Positions 50,701-60,442 of a stretch of DNA of 64,000 nucleotides are shown one piece after another. Source of the stretch: Peribolospora baueri (taxonomy: Eukaryota > Basidiomycota > Peribolosporomycetes > Peribolosporales > Peribolosporaceae); NCBI GenBank assembly GCA_029717555.1, contig JAMDHS010000053.1:95439-159438 (forward strand), given 5' to 3'. Position numbers and translations under genes: made by a program. The number at the start of each line of letters is the position of its first letter. The stretch's first letter is position 1. A model generated the notes under the pieces. It was not told where the DNA came from, ran no database searches, and saw only the letters and a list, made by a program, of their open reading frames with translations.

Positions 50701-52214
50701 AGCACCGGTCGCTGCCGAGCCAGGGGGGCGGTCGCGCCATGTCCGAGCTCTCGGCGCTGGAACTCTTCATCGTCAAGCACGTCGCCGTCATGGCTCTCGA
50801 GCAGAGTCAAGTAAAAGACCTCTTGCCTATGGACGATCTGCTCGACTTTATCGAGTCGAGGAAGAACACTTTCTGGGGCAAGTTGTTCAAGGGCGGTAAG
50901 GACAAAAAGGACATCAAGAAGAAAGGTGCGTCGCGCCGACGGTCTCTTTTCTGCGATGGGCGAGAAGCTGAGTTTTGTGTTACTGTTTTTCTCTGTCTCT
51001 CTCTCTCTCCAAGGCGTCTTCGGTATTCCTCTTGAAATTCTCGTCGAAAGGAACGGTACGGATTCGCTTCTTGGCGCGACAGCCACGCATCTGCGTGTGC
51101 CGTGCTTCGTTGACGATGTCATCTTGGCCATGAGGCAGATGGGTGAGCATCGCCGCGCCGTTGCCGTTCCTTCTCCGTCCTCCTCCCACTTTCATTTGGC
51201 GTTTGTCTGACTTGCCGCTTGTTGTTGGTCTGGCCCTTCTGCAGACATGTCGGTGGAAGGCATATTCCGCAAGAACGGCAATATCCGCCGGCTGAAGGAG
51301 CTGTCCGAGGCGATCGACAGGGAGGCGACAGTCAATTTCCTCGAGGACAACCCAGTTCAGCTCGCCGCGCTGTTGAAGAGGTTCCTCCGCGACTTGCCTG
51401 ATCCGCTGTTAACCTTTAAGCTTCACCGTCTTTTCATAGCTTCTCAGAGTGAGTGCCTCCCTTCCGTTGTGCCAGTCTTTCCTACCTCGGTCTCACTTCG
51501 TTCTTTGCGTCCACGTGGCAGAATTGGAGACGGAGGCCGAGCGCAAGCGGATCTTGCATCTCGTCTGCGTGCTCCTGCCGAAGGCTCATCGGGACACGAT
51601 GGAGGTACTCTTCGTCTTTCTCAAATGGGTCGCTTCTTTCTCGCACGTCGACGAGGAGACGGGCAGCAAAATGGATCTGCAGAACTTGGCGACGGTCATC
51701 TGTCCTAATATCCTTTACTCAAAGGGCAAGGATCCGGCCAAGGACGAGAGCTTCCTCGCCATTCGGACGGTGCATGCTTTGCTCGAGGGCCAGGACGAGT
51801 TTTGGACCGTGAGTCGCGCGCTTCGTCCGCTGTGTCCGGGTTGCCGATCCTCGTCGCTAAGCCGCTCTTCCCTCCCTTCAGGTTCCCCGAGAGTTCGACG
51901 ACATCCTCTCCGATCGAGAGTTGTTTGCGGGCAGCGCGGACCTGACATCGCGAGAGATCATGAAGAAGTGCGAAAAGTACATCCGGCGGAAGCCCGTACT
52001 AGGCGGCTCAAGCGGGGACGCACGAGGGGAACTCCACAATCGTCACCATCCCGCCTTCCATCACCCTCATCCCAGTCGTATCAACACCGCCGGTGCGAGA
52101 GGACACGGCCAGATGTGGCCCTCGTCCAGCCTTTCGCCCGTGGAGAACGGAGGCGGGATCGAACGACCGAACCTGGTTTCCAATCACTCTGCTCCTTCCT
52201 TTTCGAATTCCTGA
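47778..52214 (+). CDS. LRG1: LIM-domain RhoGAP protein (LRG1)
   Basis: GTPase-activating protein for Rho1-type GTPases that tunes cell-wall glucan synthesis. About 95 Ser/Pro-rich residues precede the LIM clusters: CPVCYKPIIG with YHFDCFRCKDC, then CAKCHGPLKDSYITAL with HFTCSVCPTVFG, then CTGCRTAIL with RWHPECYMIHK. A helical region follows (LKLKQKQMEEQVYRIWTVL). A further zinc cluster, CVSCGQTVEEECF with WHWNCLRCSNC and YCPNC, lies downstream. The C-terminal RhoGAP domain has VFGIPLEILVER, the arginine-finger motif EGIFRKNG, FLRDLPDPLLT and QNLATVICPNIL. The protein ends in a His/Pro-rich tail. About ten exons. LIM repeats plus RhoGAP is the Lrg1 architecture. The start ATG at 47778 opens MATSGSLGPPPP. 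Confidence 0.93.
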
Positions 52215-53681
52215 TCACTTCTATTCGAGCCCCTCCTTTCCCTTTCCCTTTCCCTTTTCCCGTCTCGTCTCCACCCCCTTCGCCCCCTGCCCCTTCTCTC
52301 GCTTTTCACGATCCTGTTTTGTGTGTAGTTGTTAACGTTACCCGCTCGCATGGAAGAGATCCCGCGTGCTCATTCATTCACTCTGCAAAGTCGGTCCGGT
52401 CCGGTCCCGGAGGGATGGTCCGAAGGAGGTCTGACGAGACGAGAGTTCCACTCAAGAACTTGCAAGTTGCATGCAGGGGTAGGGTTGGGGCTCGAAATGT
52501 CTACACGAGCGAGCTGACACGCTCTAACCCGTCTGTATGATTTCACCGTCCCGACGGACGGTAGCGGGCGTAATAATAAAGGACGTGATGCGTGTGGAGA
52601 GAGGCGATCGCTTTCGCATCTCCTCGCGGAGGACCGACTTGTGACTTTGGACTGGCTGATTTGGAGGGTTCCAGGATGATATCAATTCTGGCACGTTGGA
52701 CTTGGAGCGAGTGCAGGATGTACGTTTAACTAACGGACTGACTGGGCCCTGCATGCCATCTCGCTCCGTTCAGCTCTGTCCGGTTCATTTCGGCAAACAG
52801 GCGTGAGAGGGAAGGAGGAAATCCATCATCGCTGGCTTTCGTGTCCGTGTCTGGGGAGGAGACCGTTCCACATGACCGACCGTTCATTGTGCCAATCCAG
52901 GGCCAACTGGGAACGCTCGCTCCCTTCCGTCGACGACCACCCAGCGAGGCGACGAGCGAGGCGGCGACCGGAGCCATCGCCCCGCCATGACGATATGTGC
53001 GTATCCGGTCGGCAGGAGACGGACGCCATCAGCAGAGCAGGTAGGTATGACGACGCTAGCCTGTGCATGACCTGACGAAAAAGAGAGTAAAGAGGGTCAA
53101 TCAAGTCTGCTGGGAGATTCTGAGCGTGTGCAGAAGGGTGCGGGGGTAAGCACAACTTGTAAGGGCAACGCAAGACAGGACAAGAAGAGCGTACTTTGCC
53201 CTCCCTCCGAGCTGGCTCAGTGTGAGCATGATATGATGGGCATGGAGACGGGGCAGTGGGTTCAGTTGGTCAGTACAACGAAGAGCCAGAACTCATGTTG
53301 GACCCGAGTTTGGCGTCATACGGGCGACTGTCCAGCCAGTCAACAAAAAGGCTGCGACAGGCCACGATGAACCGGCGGCTCAACATCACGGCCATTCCGT
53401 GACAGACAAGCTTCAGGAACGGTCAGACAGGCACGATCCATTGATGACAGAGCAGGACATGTTCGGCGTACAATCCCCCGCCCCGCTCACGTCGATCGTG
53501 CCGTCGCCAGTGAGCGTGCGAGGTATAATGGTATCCATTCCATCCATCCATCCATCCAGCCTCCTTCCTTCCTTCCTTCCTTCCTTCCGCGCGCGGGCAC
53601 GTCCGACAACCCATACATCCACCGAGGCGCGCACACCGAGTGCCGCGAGCCGTGCGCTCTCATTCGCGCTTCCATCTTCAC
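52215..53681. other. Convergent intergenic region with simple repeats, no gene seen
   Basis: This 1.47-kb gap between the 3' ends of LRG1 and the eIF4E-like gene is the longest gene-free stretch. It carries a CCCTTT repeat near 52234-52260 and a CATC/CTTC microsatellite at 53540-53588. Short open frames on both strands look non-coding. No tRNA or transposon signature is visible. Confidence 0.5.
53540..53588. repeat. CATC and CTTC tetranucleotide microsatellite
   Basis: Five CATC copies are followed, after a short interruption, by six CTTC copies. It lies in the 3' flank of the eIF4E-like gene and is likely length-polymorphic. Confidence 0.85.
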
Positions 53682-56478
53682 TTACTCGCCGCCCCTCCTC
53701 CAGCTGCTACTGGCACCGCTCTTGACTCCCGCGCCAGGGCCAGGGCCTTGTCCAAGTGCTGCCGCCGGTCCTTGGGCGAAAGGCGTGCCCGCCTGCGGCT
53801 GCTGCTGCTGCCCTTGCATGCCAGGATGTCCGAAGGCGTGCGGAGGCGGTACAAAGCCGGCCGGTCCTGGAGGTCCACCCGGAAAGGCGTGACCTGCCGG
53901 TCCGCCCGGTCCGCCCGGTCCGCCTGGTCCTGGCCCGGGGCCAAGGGGAGGGGTAGTTCTGCCGATAGGAGCCCCAAAGGCCGTGTTGCCAGCGCCGAAA
54001 GGGCCTCCGGGATTTAAGCTGGAACCGGAGCCGGGGCCGGGGCCAGGCGCGACCTGATCCGAGCCGCGGCGAGTCATCACACGTGGGTTCGCTTGAGGGG
54101 TCGACGACGTGTGTGGCTGACCCATCCCCGAAGGTGGAGGCTGGATGGAGATGAACTTGGACTGCGACGGCGCTTGGCCGATGTTGTACTGCGGAGCGGC
54201 GGTGGCCAAGGCGGGTGAGAAGACGGACATATGAGGTCCGGGTGAACAGTCTTCCACACGCGACCACGCCGCCCACTCACTTGAAATTCCAGCCCGATCC
54301 GGTTCTCCTCGCTCACGCCAAGCAGCGACACCATCTTTCGCCCGATGCTGTTGACGCGCTCAACGTTGTGCTTGTCACGCAGCCAAAGGCTGATGCGGTC
54401 GCCCTTGTTACGGGTGGAGAGCACTACGAGTGGCAAAGAAAAAACCGAGATTGGTCCGTGAGATTGGGCGTGGGCAGTGAAGATGGCGGACGGCTACCGC
54501 GAAAGCTCACCACAACCGGTCACTTCGTTGTTCTCGTCCATCTCCTCGCCGATGAGCGCGAGAACGAGCCAGGTCCAGCACCGATCGAGCAGCGCGGGAT
54601 TGTTGCGCATCGTCAGCACCCATTTCCCACCCTGGTGAGGCGAACGGGCGCAACGAGGACGAGGACACTGTCAGCATTCGCACATGGCCTATTCGTCGGA
54701 GCAGACGGTCTCACCTCCGCGTTCGCCTTGTCCTCCCACATGGGTTTGATTCCGTCTTTGAAGAGGTGGTAATTGCTGTTTCGCTCTAGCTGCGAAGGCG
54801 GTCGGAGAGTGGCGAACGTGGCGCAAAACGACTCGACCTGCGACACGTGTCCGGCGAGAAGTAAATCCAAGCAACGGCGGACCGGAGTGCCAATCAGTTT
54901 ACGACGGCGTCCCCCTAACGCTTCTTCGTATCGTACTCGCTCGCCGCACTCACCGTGGAGAAGACGCCCAAGTTCTGTAAGGCGGCCTCCCAGGTCTCTG
55001 CCTGTCCCGTAAACCCGGGGGAGCCCAAAGGGGCGGCCACTCCCGTCGGCGTTTGAAGGCCTGCGGTGGAGGGCGTGGGAGGTACGCCTCCTTGGCCGTA
55101 GTTCTTGCAGTCAAAGTAGATGGTCCTGCGTTGGATGGGTGGAGAACGGTGAGGACAGAGAGAGAGACGGAAATAGATGAGGCGGAAATTTGTTGGCCTC
55201 ACCACTTGTGTTGCAAGGGATGCTTGCCCTCTTCGTTCAACGCCCTACCCATGTTATCCGTCACGGTCGTCGTCGCACTCTTCGCACTCTTGACCGTCGA
55301 CGAGCCCTTCGTCCCGTCTTCCTCCTCTAGTACCTCTCCTTCCTCCAACACTTTCTCCTTGTCCTTCGCGTCTTCCTTATCCTGCGCGCGCCCGTCTTTC
55401 ACCTCTTCTTTGACCTTGTCCGCATCTGCGCCCTTTGCACCGGCCGCCTTGTCGTCCTGGTCCGCTTTCGCCTGCCCCTCCTTCTCTGACCCACCCTCGG
55501 CGGAAGTAACGGCAGCGGCGGCGCTGGCAGCCGTCTGGCCTTCAAACTTTTCCTTCGCTCCCGTCAAGCCGGCGACGCTTCCCTTGCGAGCCATTCGCTG
55601 GGTAATGGCTTCCAAGCTCGGCAGGCCTCCGCGGCCGCTCGAGCTCTTTGCACGGGTATGCGTCAGCGGCTGGGATTGGGAGGACGATTGTGAAGTCTTG
55701 GGCACGTCCGCGGGGGACGCGGACTTGTCCGTCGCACTGGCGCCGGTGGCGGAAGATGGGGTGGGCGAAGTGGTGTTGACGGTCGAAATCGGGCTGTTGC
55801 TATTGGTGTTGCTCGAAGGGGTTCCGGTCGAGCCTGCCTCGGTTCGGGCCGAGGGGACAGTCGAGGAGCTAGAACCAGAGCGAGAGAGTCCGGAAGGGTT
55901 CTGCAGACGAGCGGCGAGACGGAGACGAGAGGTGGAGGCTGTCCGTGGGGGAAAAACATAGGCGAAAGGAAGACGTTAGCGCGGTCGACCCGGAAAACGA
56001 GGGAGAGGACGAGAGACAGGGAAGGAGAGACGGAGCTCACCATCGCCGGTGCCCGGACTGGTGCTGGAGGGACTGAGAGTGCTTGACGCGGCTTGCTCCT
56101 TCTGAAACTTTTCCAGGTTCTCTGGTTTGATCCTGCGGGTCGGGAAAGCAATGAGAAGAGCAGGGCAAGGAAAGAGGGCCGGGTGAGCAGGACTTGCGCA
56201 GGATACCGTTGCCGACCGACTCACCTGGCGACCAGATCCGAAAGACTCGGCGGTTTTTTCATGCCTTTGCTCGAGCCCGATCCCTTCTCCTTGCGGTCCT
56301 CGTCGATCAGCGCGGTGGCCCTGTTCGACAAAGGCGGGCGAGCGGAGGCGGCGGACGAGGGGCCGGGTGTGAGGGCGGGCGTGGGCGTGGTGATGGTAGC
56401 GACGGAGGAGGCGGCGGTGGAAGGCGTCGCGGGCCGTGCGGAGGCCGCCGAGGTGGGCGTCTCGGACTCGGTAGACAT
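53682..56478 (-). CDS. eIF4E-family cap-binding protein with long flanking tails
   Basis: Predicted mRNA 5'-cap-binding protein. The N-terminal 300 or so residues are disordered Ser/Thr/Ala-rich and charged. The eIF4E fold starts at HPLQHKW, continues after an intron with TIYFDCKNYG, has a Gly/Pro/Thr-rich insertion of about 35 residues, then ETWEAALQNLGVF. Next come VESFCATFATL, NSNYHLFKDGIKPMWED (cap Trp), GGKWVLTMR, CWTWLVLALIGEE, and STRNKGDRISLWLRDK. The Trp equivalents 43, 56 and 102 of human eIF4E appear kept, while the position of Trp73, the eIF4G/4E-BP contact, is Cys (TGC). A Pro/Gly/Gln-rich tail of about 150 residues ends the protein. KPMWED..N..GGKW resembles 4EHP. About eight to nine exons. 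It could be a repressor-type paralog rather than the main eIF4E. Confidence 0.85.
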
Positions 56479-56934
56479 GTCAGTCAGCGCTAGGTGGGTG
56501 CAAGCAAGAGGAGAGAGAGGTGGGAAGAAAAGAGTGGGACGGTCGCGTCGTCAGGAGGCTGTGTGGAGAGTCGAAGGAGATCAAAATCGAGGGTCTGGGA
56601 GATCTCCGTACGAGGATGCGGAGACGACGAGGAGACGACGAAGACGAGATCGAGGTCGAGGTCGAGGTCGGGGTCCAAGTCCAAGTCCAAGTCCAAGCAA
56701 GTCGTCAACGACTTGGAGTCCAGGCCGACCGTCCAAGCTTGAGCTGGTGGTGCCGAATAATAACCACCGACCCAGCGCAGCCCGCCCGTCGGTCACGTCG
56801 GCCCAGCCATCGTCACGCTCGGGCCAACGGCAACGGCGGACCAACGCCCATCGCTCTCACACGCCGCAGCCGACCCCACGTGCCGCAACGCAGAGGGCCG
56901 AGGGCAAGCCAAGCTAATAATAAGCAATCAAAAG
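56479..56934 (-). promoter_or_regulatory. eIF4E-like gene promoter region
   Basis: This is the upstream region of the eIF4E-like gene (minus strand). Its main feature is hexamer repeats at 56645-56700 (GAGGTC units, then four CAAGTC units). The inverted-repeat retroelement patch begins right after it. Confidence 0.5.
56645..56700. repeat. GAGGTC and CAAGTC hexamer tandem repeats
   Basis: Four GAGGTC-like units run directly into four exact CAAGTC units, 170-220 bp upstream of the eIF4E-like start codon. Confidence 0.8.
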
Positions 56935-56991
56935 ACAATCTTCAGCGCACCCTCCCAAAAGTGCACGACAATCGTCACCAGTTCAAAATCC
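56935..56991 (+). repeat. Outer inverted repeat, left copy
   Basis: This segment is the reverse complement of 58444-58500 with one single-base indel (one C missing after ACAATC). The shared core runs from TTCAGCGCACCC to GTTCAAAATCC. On the minus strand at the right end it is contiguous with the 145-bp gag arm; on this side it lies 1.1 kb from the matching arm. Confidence 0.9.
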
Positions 56992-57096
56992 TGTCGCTTC
57001 GACCACAAAGATACGCATCAAGCTTGTGAAGAGCATTTGGAGCGGCATAGAACAGCAAGAGGCGCAGGAGAATGAGGAAGAAGACTCGATGGAGAC

Positions 57097-57546
57097 ATGG
57101 GGGACGACGAGGATAATTGGGAGAACGAGGAGGAAGAGAAGGACAGTGAGGAGCAGGGGCAGAAGAAAAGAGGAAAACGAGAGAAGAACGTCATGGTGAG
57201 TATATACCTTGCATGTCCAGATGCCTGTCCATTTTTTTTTAGAATTTTATATGGTACGAACACCTGTTGATGATGTCTACATTTTGCTTCCTCCTCAGGA
57301 TGCTATCTGTCCACTTGAAGTCCGCTCGAGCTCTGAAATGTGGTGGAAATCTACTTACGAGCTGTGGAAGAGGTGTACGACATCTGCTATGACCACGACC
57401 TCAGCAGCTTGTGGGGATATCTGTGGGACGCATGGTACAAGCCGCGGGAATACCTCTATCGTCATGCACGACCTGCAATTGACCTTTTGGGTCTGGATAA
57501 TCCTGGACAAGATGGTGCGGAGGTGAGTGGATTTCGCTTTGATTAA
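57097..57546 (+). pseudogene. Degenerate ORF, possibly transposon-derived
   Basis: An acidic/basic open frame (57097-57195, MGDDEDNWENEEEEKDSEEQ...) ends at ATG followed by GTGAGT. A plausible intron runs to a CAG at 57296-57298. Downstream, one frame reads LRAVEEVYDICYDHDLSSLW, GYLWDAWYKP and REYLYRHARPAIDLLGL. The pattern of a short helix, then YLW..WY.P, recalls transposase-encoded proteins of basidiomycete MULE-like elements, though from memory only. The two parts are not in one clean frame and stops interrupt the joins. It may instead be part of the neighbouring retroelement. No neighbour depends on it. Confidence 0.3.
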
Positions 57547-57647
57547 GGAAGCTGCTCAAAAGAAAAAGGTGGACGCTTGCACAGCATTCTTCGAGGAAAA
57601 GACCTTGCAAAATTCCTCCGTGAAGAAACGTCCTAAATTCACACAAC

Positions 57648-58094
57648 CTGAGCGAGCCCGAAATCAGCGAGTTACGGGCCGCCCAGCAAGACGTGCCCAG
57701 AGGCTTCAGTCCCAGCATGTCCAGACCACCCGCCAGGAGCCTCGGCGACCCCATGGGCCTTCCCCCCGAGTTCGATGGCAAGGACCGTCGAGACCGAGCT
57801 ACGCATTAGTTCCCATCGAGAGACCCTCCTGTTTGATGTCACCCGTCTGGCCCGTTATCCCATCGTTTTGGGGATCCCCTGGTTGCGTCGCTATAACCCT
57901 TTCATCGACTGGCGGCGCGACAAGCTCTAGTTCACCTCCAGTCATTGCGTCCAATCCTGCGTCGAAAATCCTCCAGCCGTTTCAGCCGTGCCTCTAGTTC
58001 TAGCAGCTCCCCAATCTACCGAATGTCCCAGCACCGAGGTCGTCCAGGTCACCATCCCGCCCAGCCCCGTTCCGTCCAGTTCAGCCCGGCCCAG
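57648..58094 (+). pseudogene. Ty3/Gypsy gag-leader and protease-flank remnant
   Basis: 57648-57809 reads LSEPEISELRAAQQDVPRGF, then PARSLGDPMGLPPEFDGKDR and a stop. In Ty3/Gypsy gag, PPEFDGKD normally leads straight into the F-L-x-Q-V core. Here that core is missing and the next in-frame piece (from 57799) reads HRETLLFDVTRLARYPIVLG, IPWLRRYNPFIDW, RRDKL, TAG, FTSSHCVQSC. The LGIPWLR.YNP.IDW pattern is the hallmark of the segment after the retropepsin active site. So gag and pol have been joined by an internal deletion, and a nonsense codon lies at 57928-57930. A Ser/Pro-rich stretch fills 58000-58094. Confidence 0.7.
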
Positions 58095-58444
58095 CCCTGT
58101 CCAGTCCAACCCAGTTCCGCCGAGTCCAGTTCCCAGCCAAATCCTGCCGCACTTTCCTCTCCCAAGTCAACCTCTTTATGGCCGCCAACCCCGAGCTCTG
58201 CAACAACGACCATGCCAAAGTGATGTACACCATTTCAAGAAGATGGGGCTCGACCCATGAAGATGGGGCTCGACCCATTGGTAGGCTCGAGCACGGAGGC
58301 TTGAAATGGTGTACATCACTTTGGCATGGTCGTTGTTGCAGAGCTCGGGGTTGGCGGCCATAAAGAGGTTGACTTGGGAGAGGAAAGTGCGGCAGGATTT
58401 GGCTGGGAACTGGACTCGGCGGAACTGGGTTGGACTGGACAGGG
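58095..58444. repeat. Perfect 145-bp inverted repeat of a gag core with 60-bp spacer
   Basis: The left arm 58095-58239 and right arm 58300-58444 are exact reverse complements over all 145 bases, checked base by base. Both arms encode, on opposite strands, FLSQVNLFMAANPELCNNDH followed by AKVMYTIS, a Gypsy gag core. On the minus strand the frame continues past the arm into SLRARAYQWVEPHL, so the right arm is the original orientation and the left arm the copied one. The spacer contains two tandem copies of a 20-bp unit starting GAAGATGGGG (58239-58258 and 58259-58278). Perfect identity implies a recent origin or active homogenisation. Confidence 0.95.
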
Positions 58445-58500
58445 GATTTTGAACTGGTGACGATTGTCGTGCACTTTTGGGAGGGTGCGCTGAAGGATTG

Positions 58501-58892
58501 TATCAAAAGGCCAAGCAAAGCCAGGCCAGGCCGTCCTGGATGGCTTGACGCATGCGCAAGGGCAATCACGAAGTGGATTTCCATTGTCAACCGAGAAACG
58601 TTATATCCTACCCGTTTTGCTACCGGAGCGGTGCAAACAACCCAGAGGCAAACAGATAGATGGATGGATGGGAAGAATGGACAAAGGGCGCGAGAAAAAT
58701 ATGGGAAAAGAGCGGGAGGAAGGAGGCGGCGGCGACGCGATAGAGGAGAGCGAAGCGAACGAAGCGCGACCACACATCCTTCCATATCGTGTTTCTCCCT
58801 CTTCCTACCCGCATCGAGCGCACGACGCCCTCGTATCGAGCCAAGAAGACCACCGGCAACCCAAGCCGCTCCTCTCTGTCAAAGAATCACGC
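58501..58892. other. Gap after the retroelement patch, no gene seen
   Basis: This 390-bp stretch lies between the retroelement cluster and the 3' end of the PXMP2-like gene. The first bases (AAAGGCCAAGCAAAGCCAGG) may still belong to the element. The rest includes a GATGGATGGATGGG run and no coding signal. Confidence 0.4.
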
Positions 58893-60021
58893 CTAAGAGC
58901 GGCCCGCACCGGCGTCGGCTTGCTTCTCCATGTCCGAGGAGACAGTGTCGCGCTTGGCCTGATCGTTGATCTGCTTGCGGGCGAGGGCGAGCTGCTTGCG
59001 CTTGACTTGGACGTTGAAGTAGGTGCCTTTGGGAGCGGTGGTTTACCAGGGCCGGTGAGTGAGGAAGGAGGGAGGAGGACATCAGGCCACAGTCCGTACT
59101 CACCCAACACAAAGCGGACCAGGCTGGGTTTGACGACAGAGAGATCGCGTATGTGTGTGAGGGTGAGTTAGAGGGGAGGACGGGAGAGGCACACGCGTGC
59201 GTTCATGTCAGCCACTGGGAGCGCGGGGCGCCGCACCGACCGGACCCGACCCGCTCGAGCCGGCGCGCGACTCACTTGAAGAACACCTCCCAAGTTTGCG
59301 GGGGCAAGAACTTTTGAGCAAAGGCGATGGAGATCGGGCTGGTAATCCAGGAGATGCGCATGACGGACCAGAAGCCGGCCTTGAGCGTCTTGGAAGCTTG
59401 GTCGAGCGTGCGGGCTCCGTTAATGTAAGCCATGGAGAGGAGGTAGACTGGGCCGCGAGGTGCGAGGAAATATCAGCCGTACGGTGTGAGCCGAAGAAGC
59501 CGACGAGGCTGACGAGCGCGCACGCACCCGAGTTCTGAATCGGCGCAATGAACAGGTTGGCTGCAATGATCATCAGCACGCGGTCTCGAGCCGTCGTCTT
59601 GCCGGCAAACGCCTTCTGAAGGAGGTCTGGCGCGTGGGGGAGAAGGGGACGTCGATCAGCGAACGTGCCAGCGGGTCTCGGTCTCGTCGACATCGCACGA
59701 CTCACTCGTGAGGTAGTGGCCGAGAGGGGCGCTGATCAGGCCGCCGTACACGGCCATCTTCGCTGCGCGTTCAGAGATGCCAGCCGCCTCGAGGTAGAGC
59801 AGCACCGTCTCGACATGGCTCTTCTTGGGCTTCTTCCGAACGGAGGCGAAGGAAGGGGTGACGCCGGCGATGCGAGAGCCGAGCACCTCCTGGTTGAAGG
59901 AGAGGAAGCCGGAGGTGACACACTTGGTCAAGAGGGGGTTCGATGCGAGGTATGAGAGGTAGGCAAGCAGCAGCGGGTTCGTCGCGAGGGACGAGGTGGA
60001 GGCGGGCTTGGAGAGCGACAT
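58893..60021 (-). CDS. Mpv17/PXMP2-family membrane protein
   Basis: Small integral membrane protein of the peroxisomal PXMP2 / mitochondrial Sym1-Mpv17 family, thought to form or modulate a metabolite channel. Visible are LLLAYLSYLASNPLLTKCVTSG (helix 1), VYGGLISAPLGHYLT joined across an intron to NLLQKAF, MIIAANLFIAPIQNSG, then AGFWSVMRISWITSPISIAF and AQKFLPPQTWEVFF, the signature region (FW...W...S...AQ.FLP...W..F). The C-terminus is a basic, Lys/Gln-rich tail (RKQLALARKQINDQAKRD) ending GAGRS. Several exons, all short. The start ATG at 60021 begins MSLSKPASTSS. PXMP2 versus Mpv17 cannot be decided; no PTS1 is present. It shares its promoter with VPS5. Confidence 0.8.
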
Positions 60022-60442
60022 GGTGGCGAGAGCGTGAGTGAGTTTCGTCGGTCGTCGGCTGGCGGCCTTTGGAGATGGCGGTGAAGCGTGTACTTTGTCG
60101 TTGTTGTTGTTGTCGTCGTCGTTGTCGTTGCCGTCGTCTCGTTGGCCTCCGCCGACCGCCTTGGCGCTGCTTTTGCCTCCTCTCGTCTCATTTCATCTCA
60201 TTCCCCCTTCCTCGCTCCTCCTCCCGGCCCACTCCCCAGCCGGGGCCGGCTCCGGCAACGCACCCGTCGAAGTGCGGGGAAACACATGAGGCGCCCGATC
60301 TCATCGTGCACGTGACATTCACGTGGCCTGCCGCCTGTTGTAGCCTGCGTCCGGCTTCCCGACGTCGCCGTCGTCATCGTCGTCGGTCACATTCACCGTT
60401 CGCCCATCTCTCCACGAGAACAAGGTAGACAAGGCCTCCGAG
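60022..60442. promoter_or_regulatory. Divergent promoter with two E-boxes, PXMP2-like / VPS5
   Basis: The start codons lie 421 bp apart on opposite strands. Two CACGTG E-boxes lie at 60309-60314 and 60320-60325, 11 bp apart centre to centre (about one helical turn). A GTT/GTC triplet repeat occupies 60097-60137 near the PXMP2-like start. Confidence 0.6.

Larger units (their letters stand above)
56935..58500. mobile_element. Scrambled Ty3/Gypsy retrotransposon remnant cluster
   Basis: This 1.57-kb patch holds broken pieces of an LTR-retrotransposon gag-pol on both strands. Plus strand: a gag leader (57648-57809), a retropepsin-flank/pol-start segment (57799-57996 and beyond) with an in-frame TAG at 57928, and a gag core (58095-58239). 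Minus strand: a longer gag core (58500-58280) in which the pieces stay contiguous. No LTR pair, reverse transcriptase or integrase is visible. The cluster is flanked by an outer inverted repeat (56935-56991 against 58444-58500). It is clearly non-functional as an element. It lies between the 5' end of the eIF4E-like gene and the 3' end of the PXMP2-like gene. Confidence 0.75.

Noticed and set aside
52545-52562. Hairpin ACCGTCC-CGAC-GGACGGT
   Set aside because: A 7-bp stem alone is weak evidence; bacterial-type terminators do not apply in a fungal genome.
55053-55961. 302-codon plus-strand open frame
   Set aside because: It is antisense to the eIF4E-like N-terminal region, is low-complexity Ser/Ala/Val, and has no domain.
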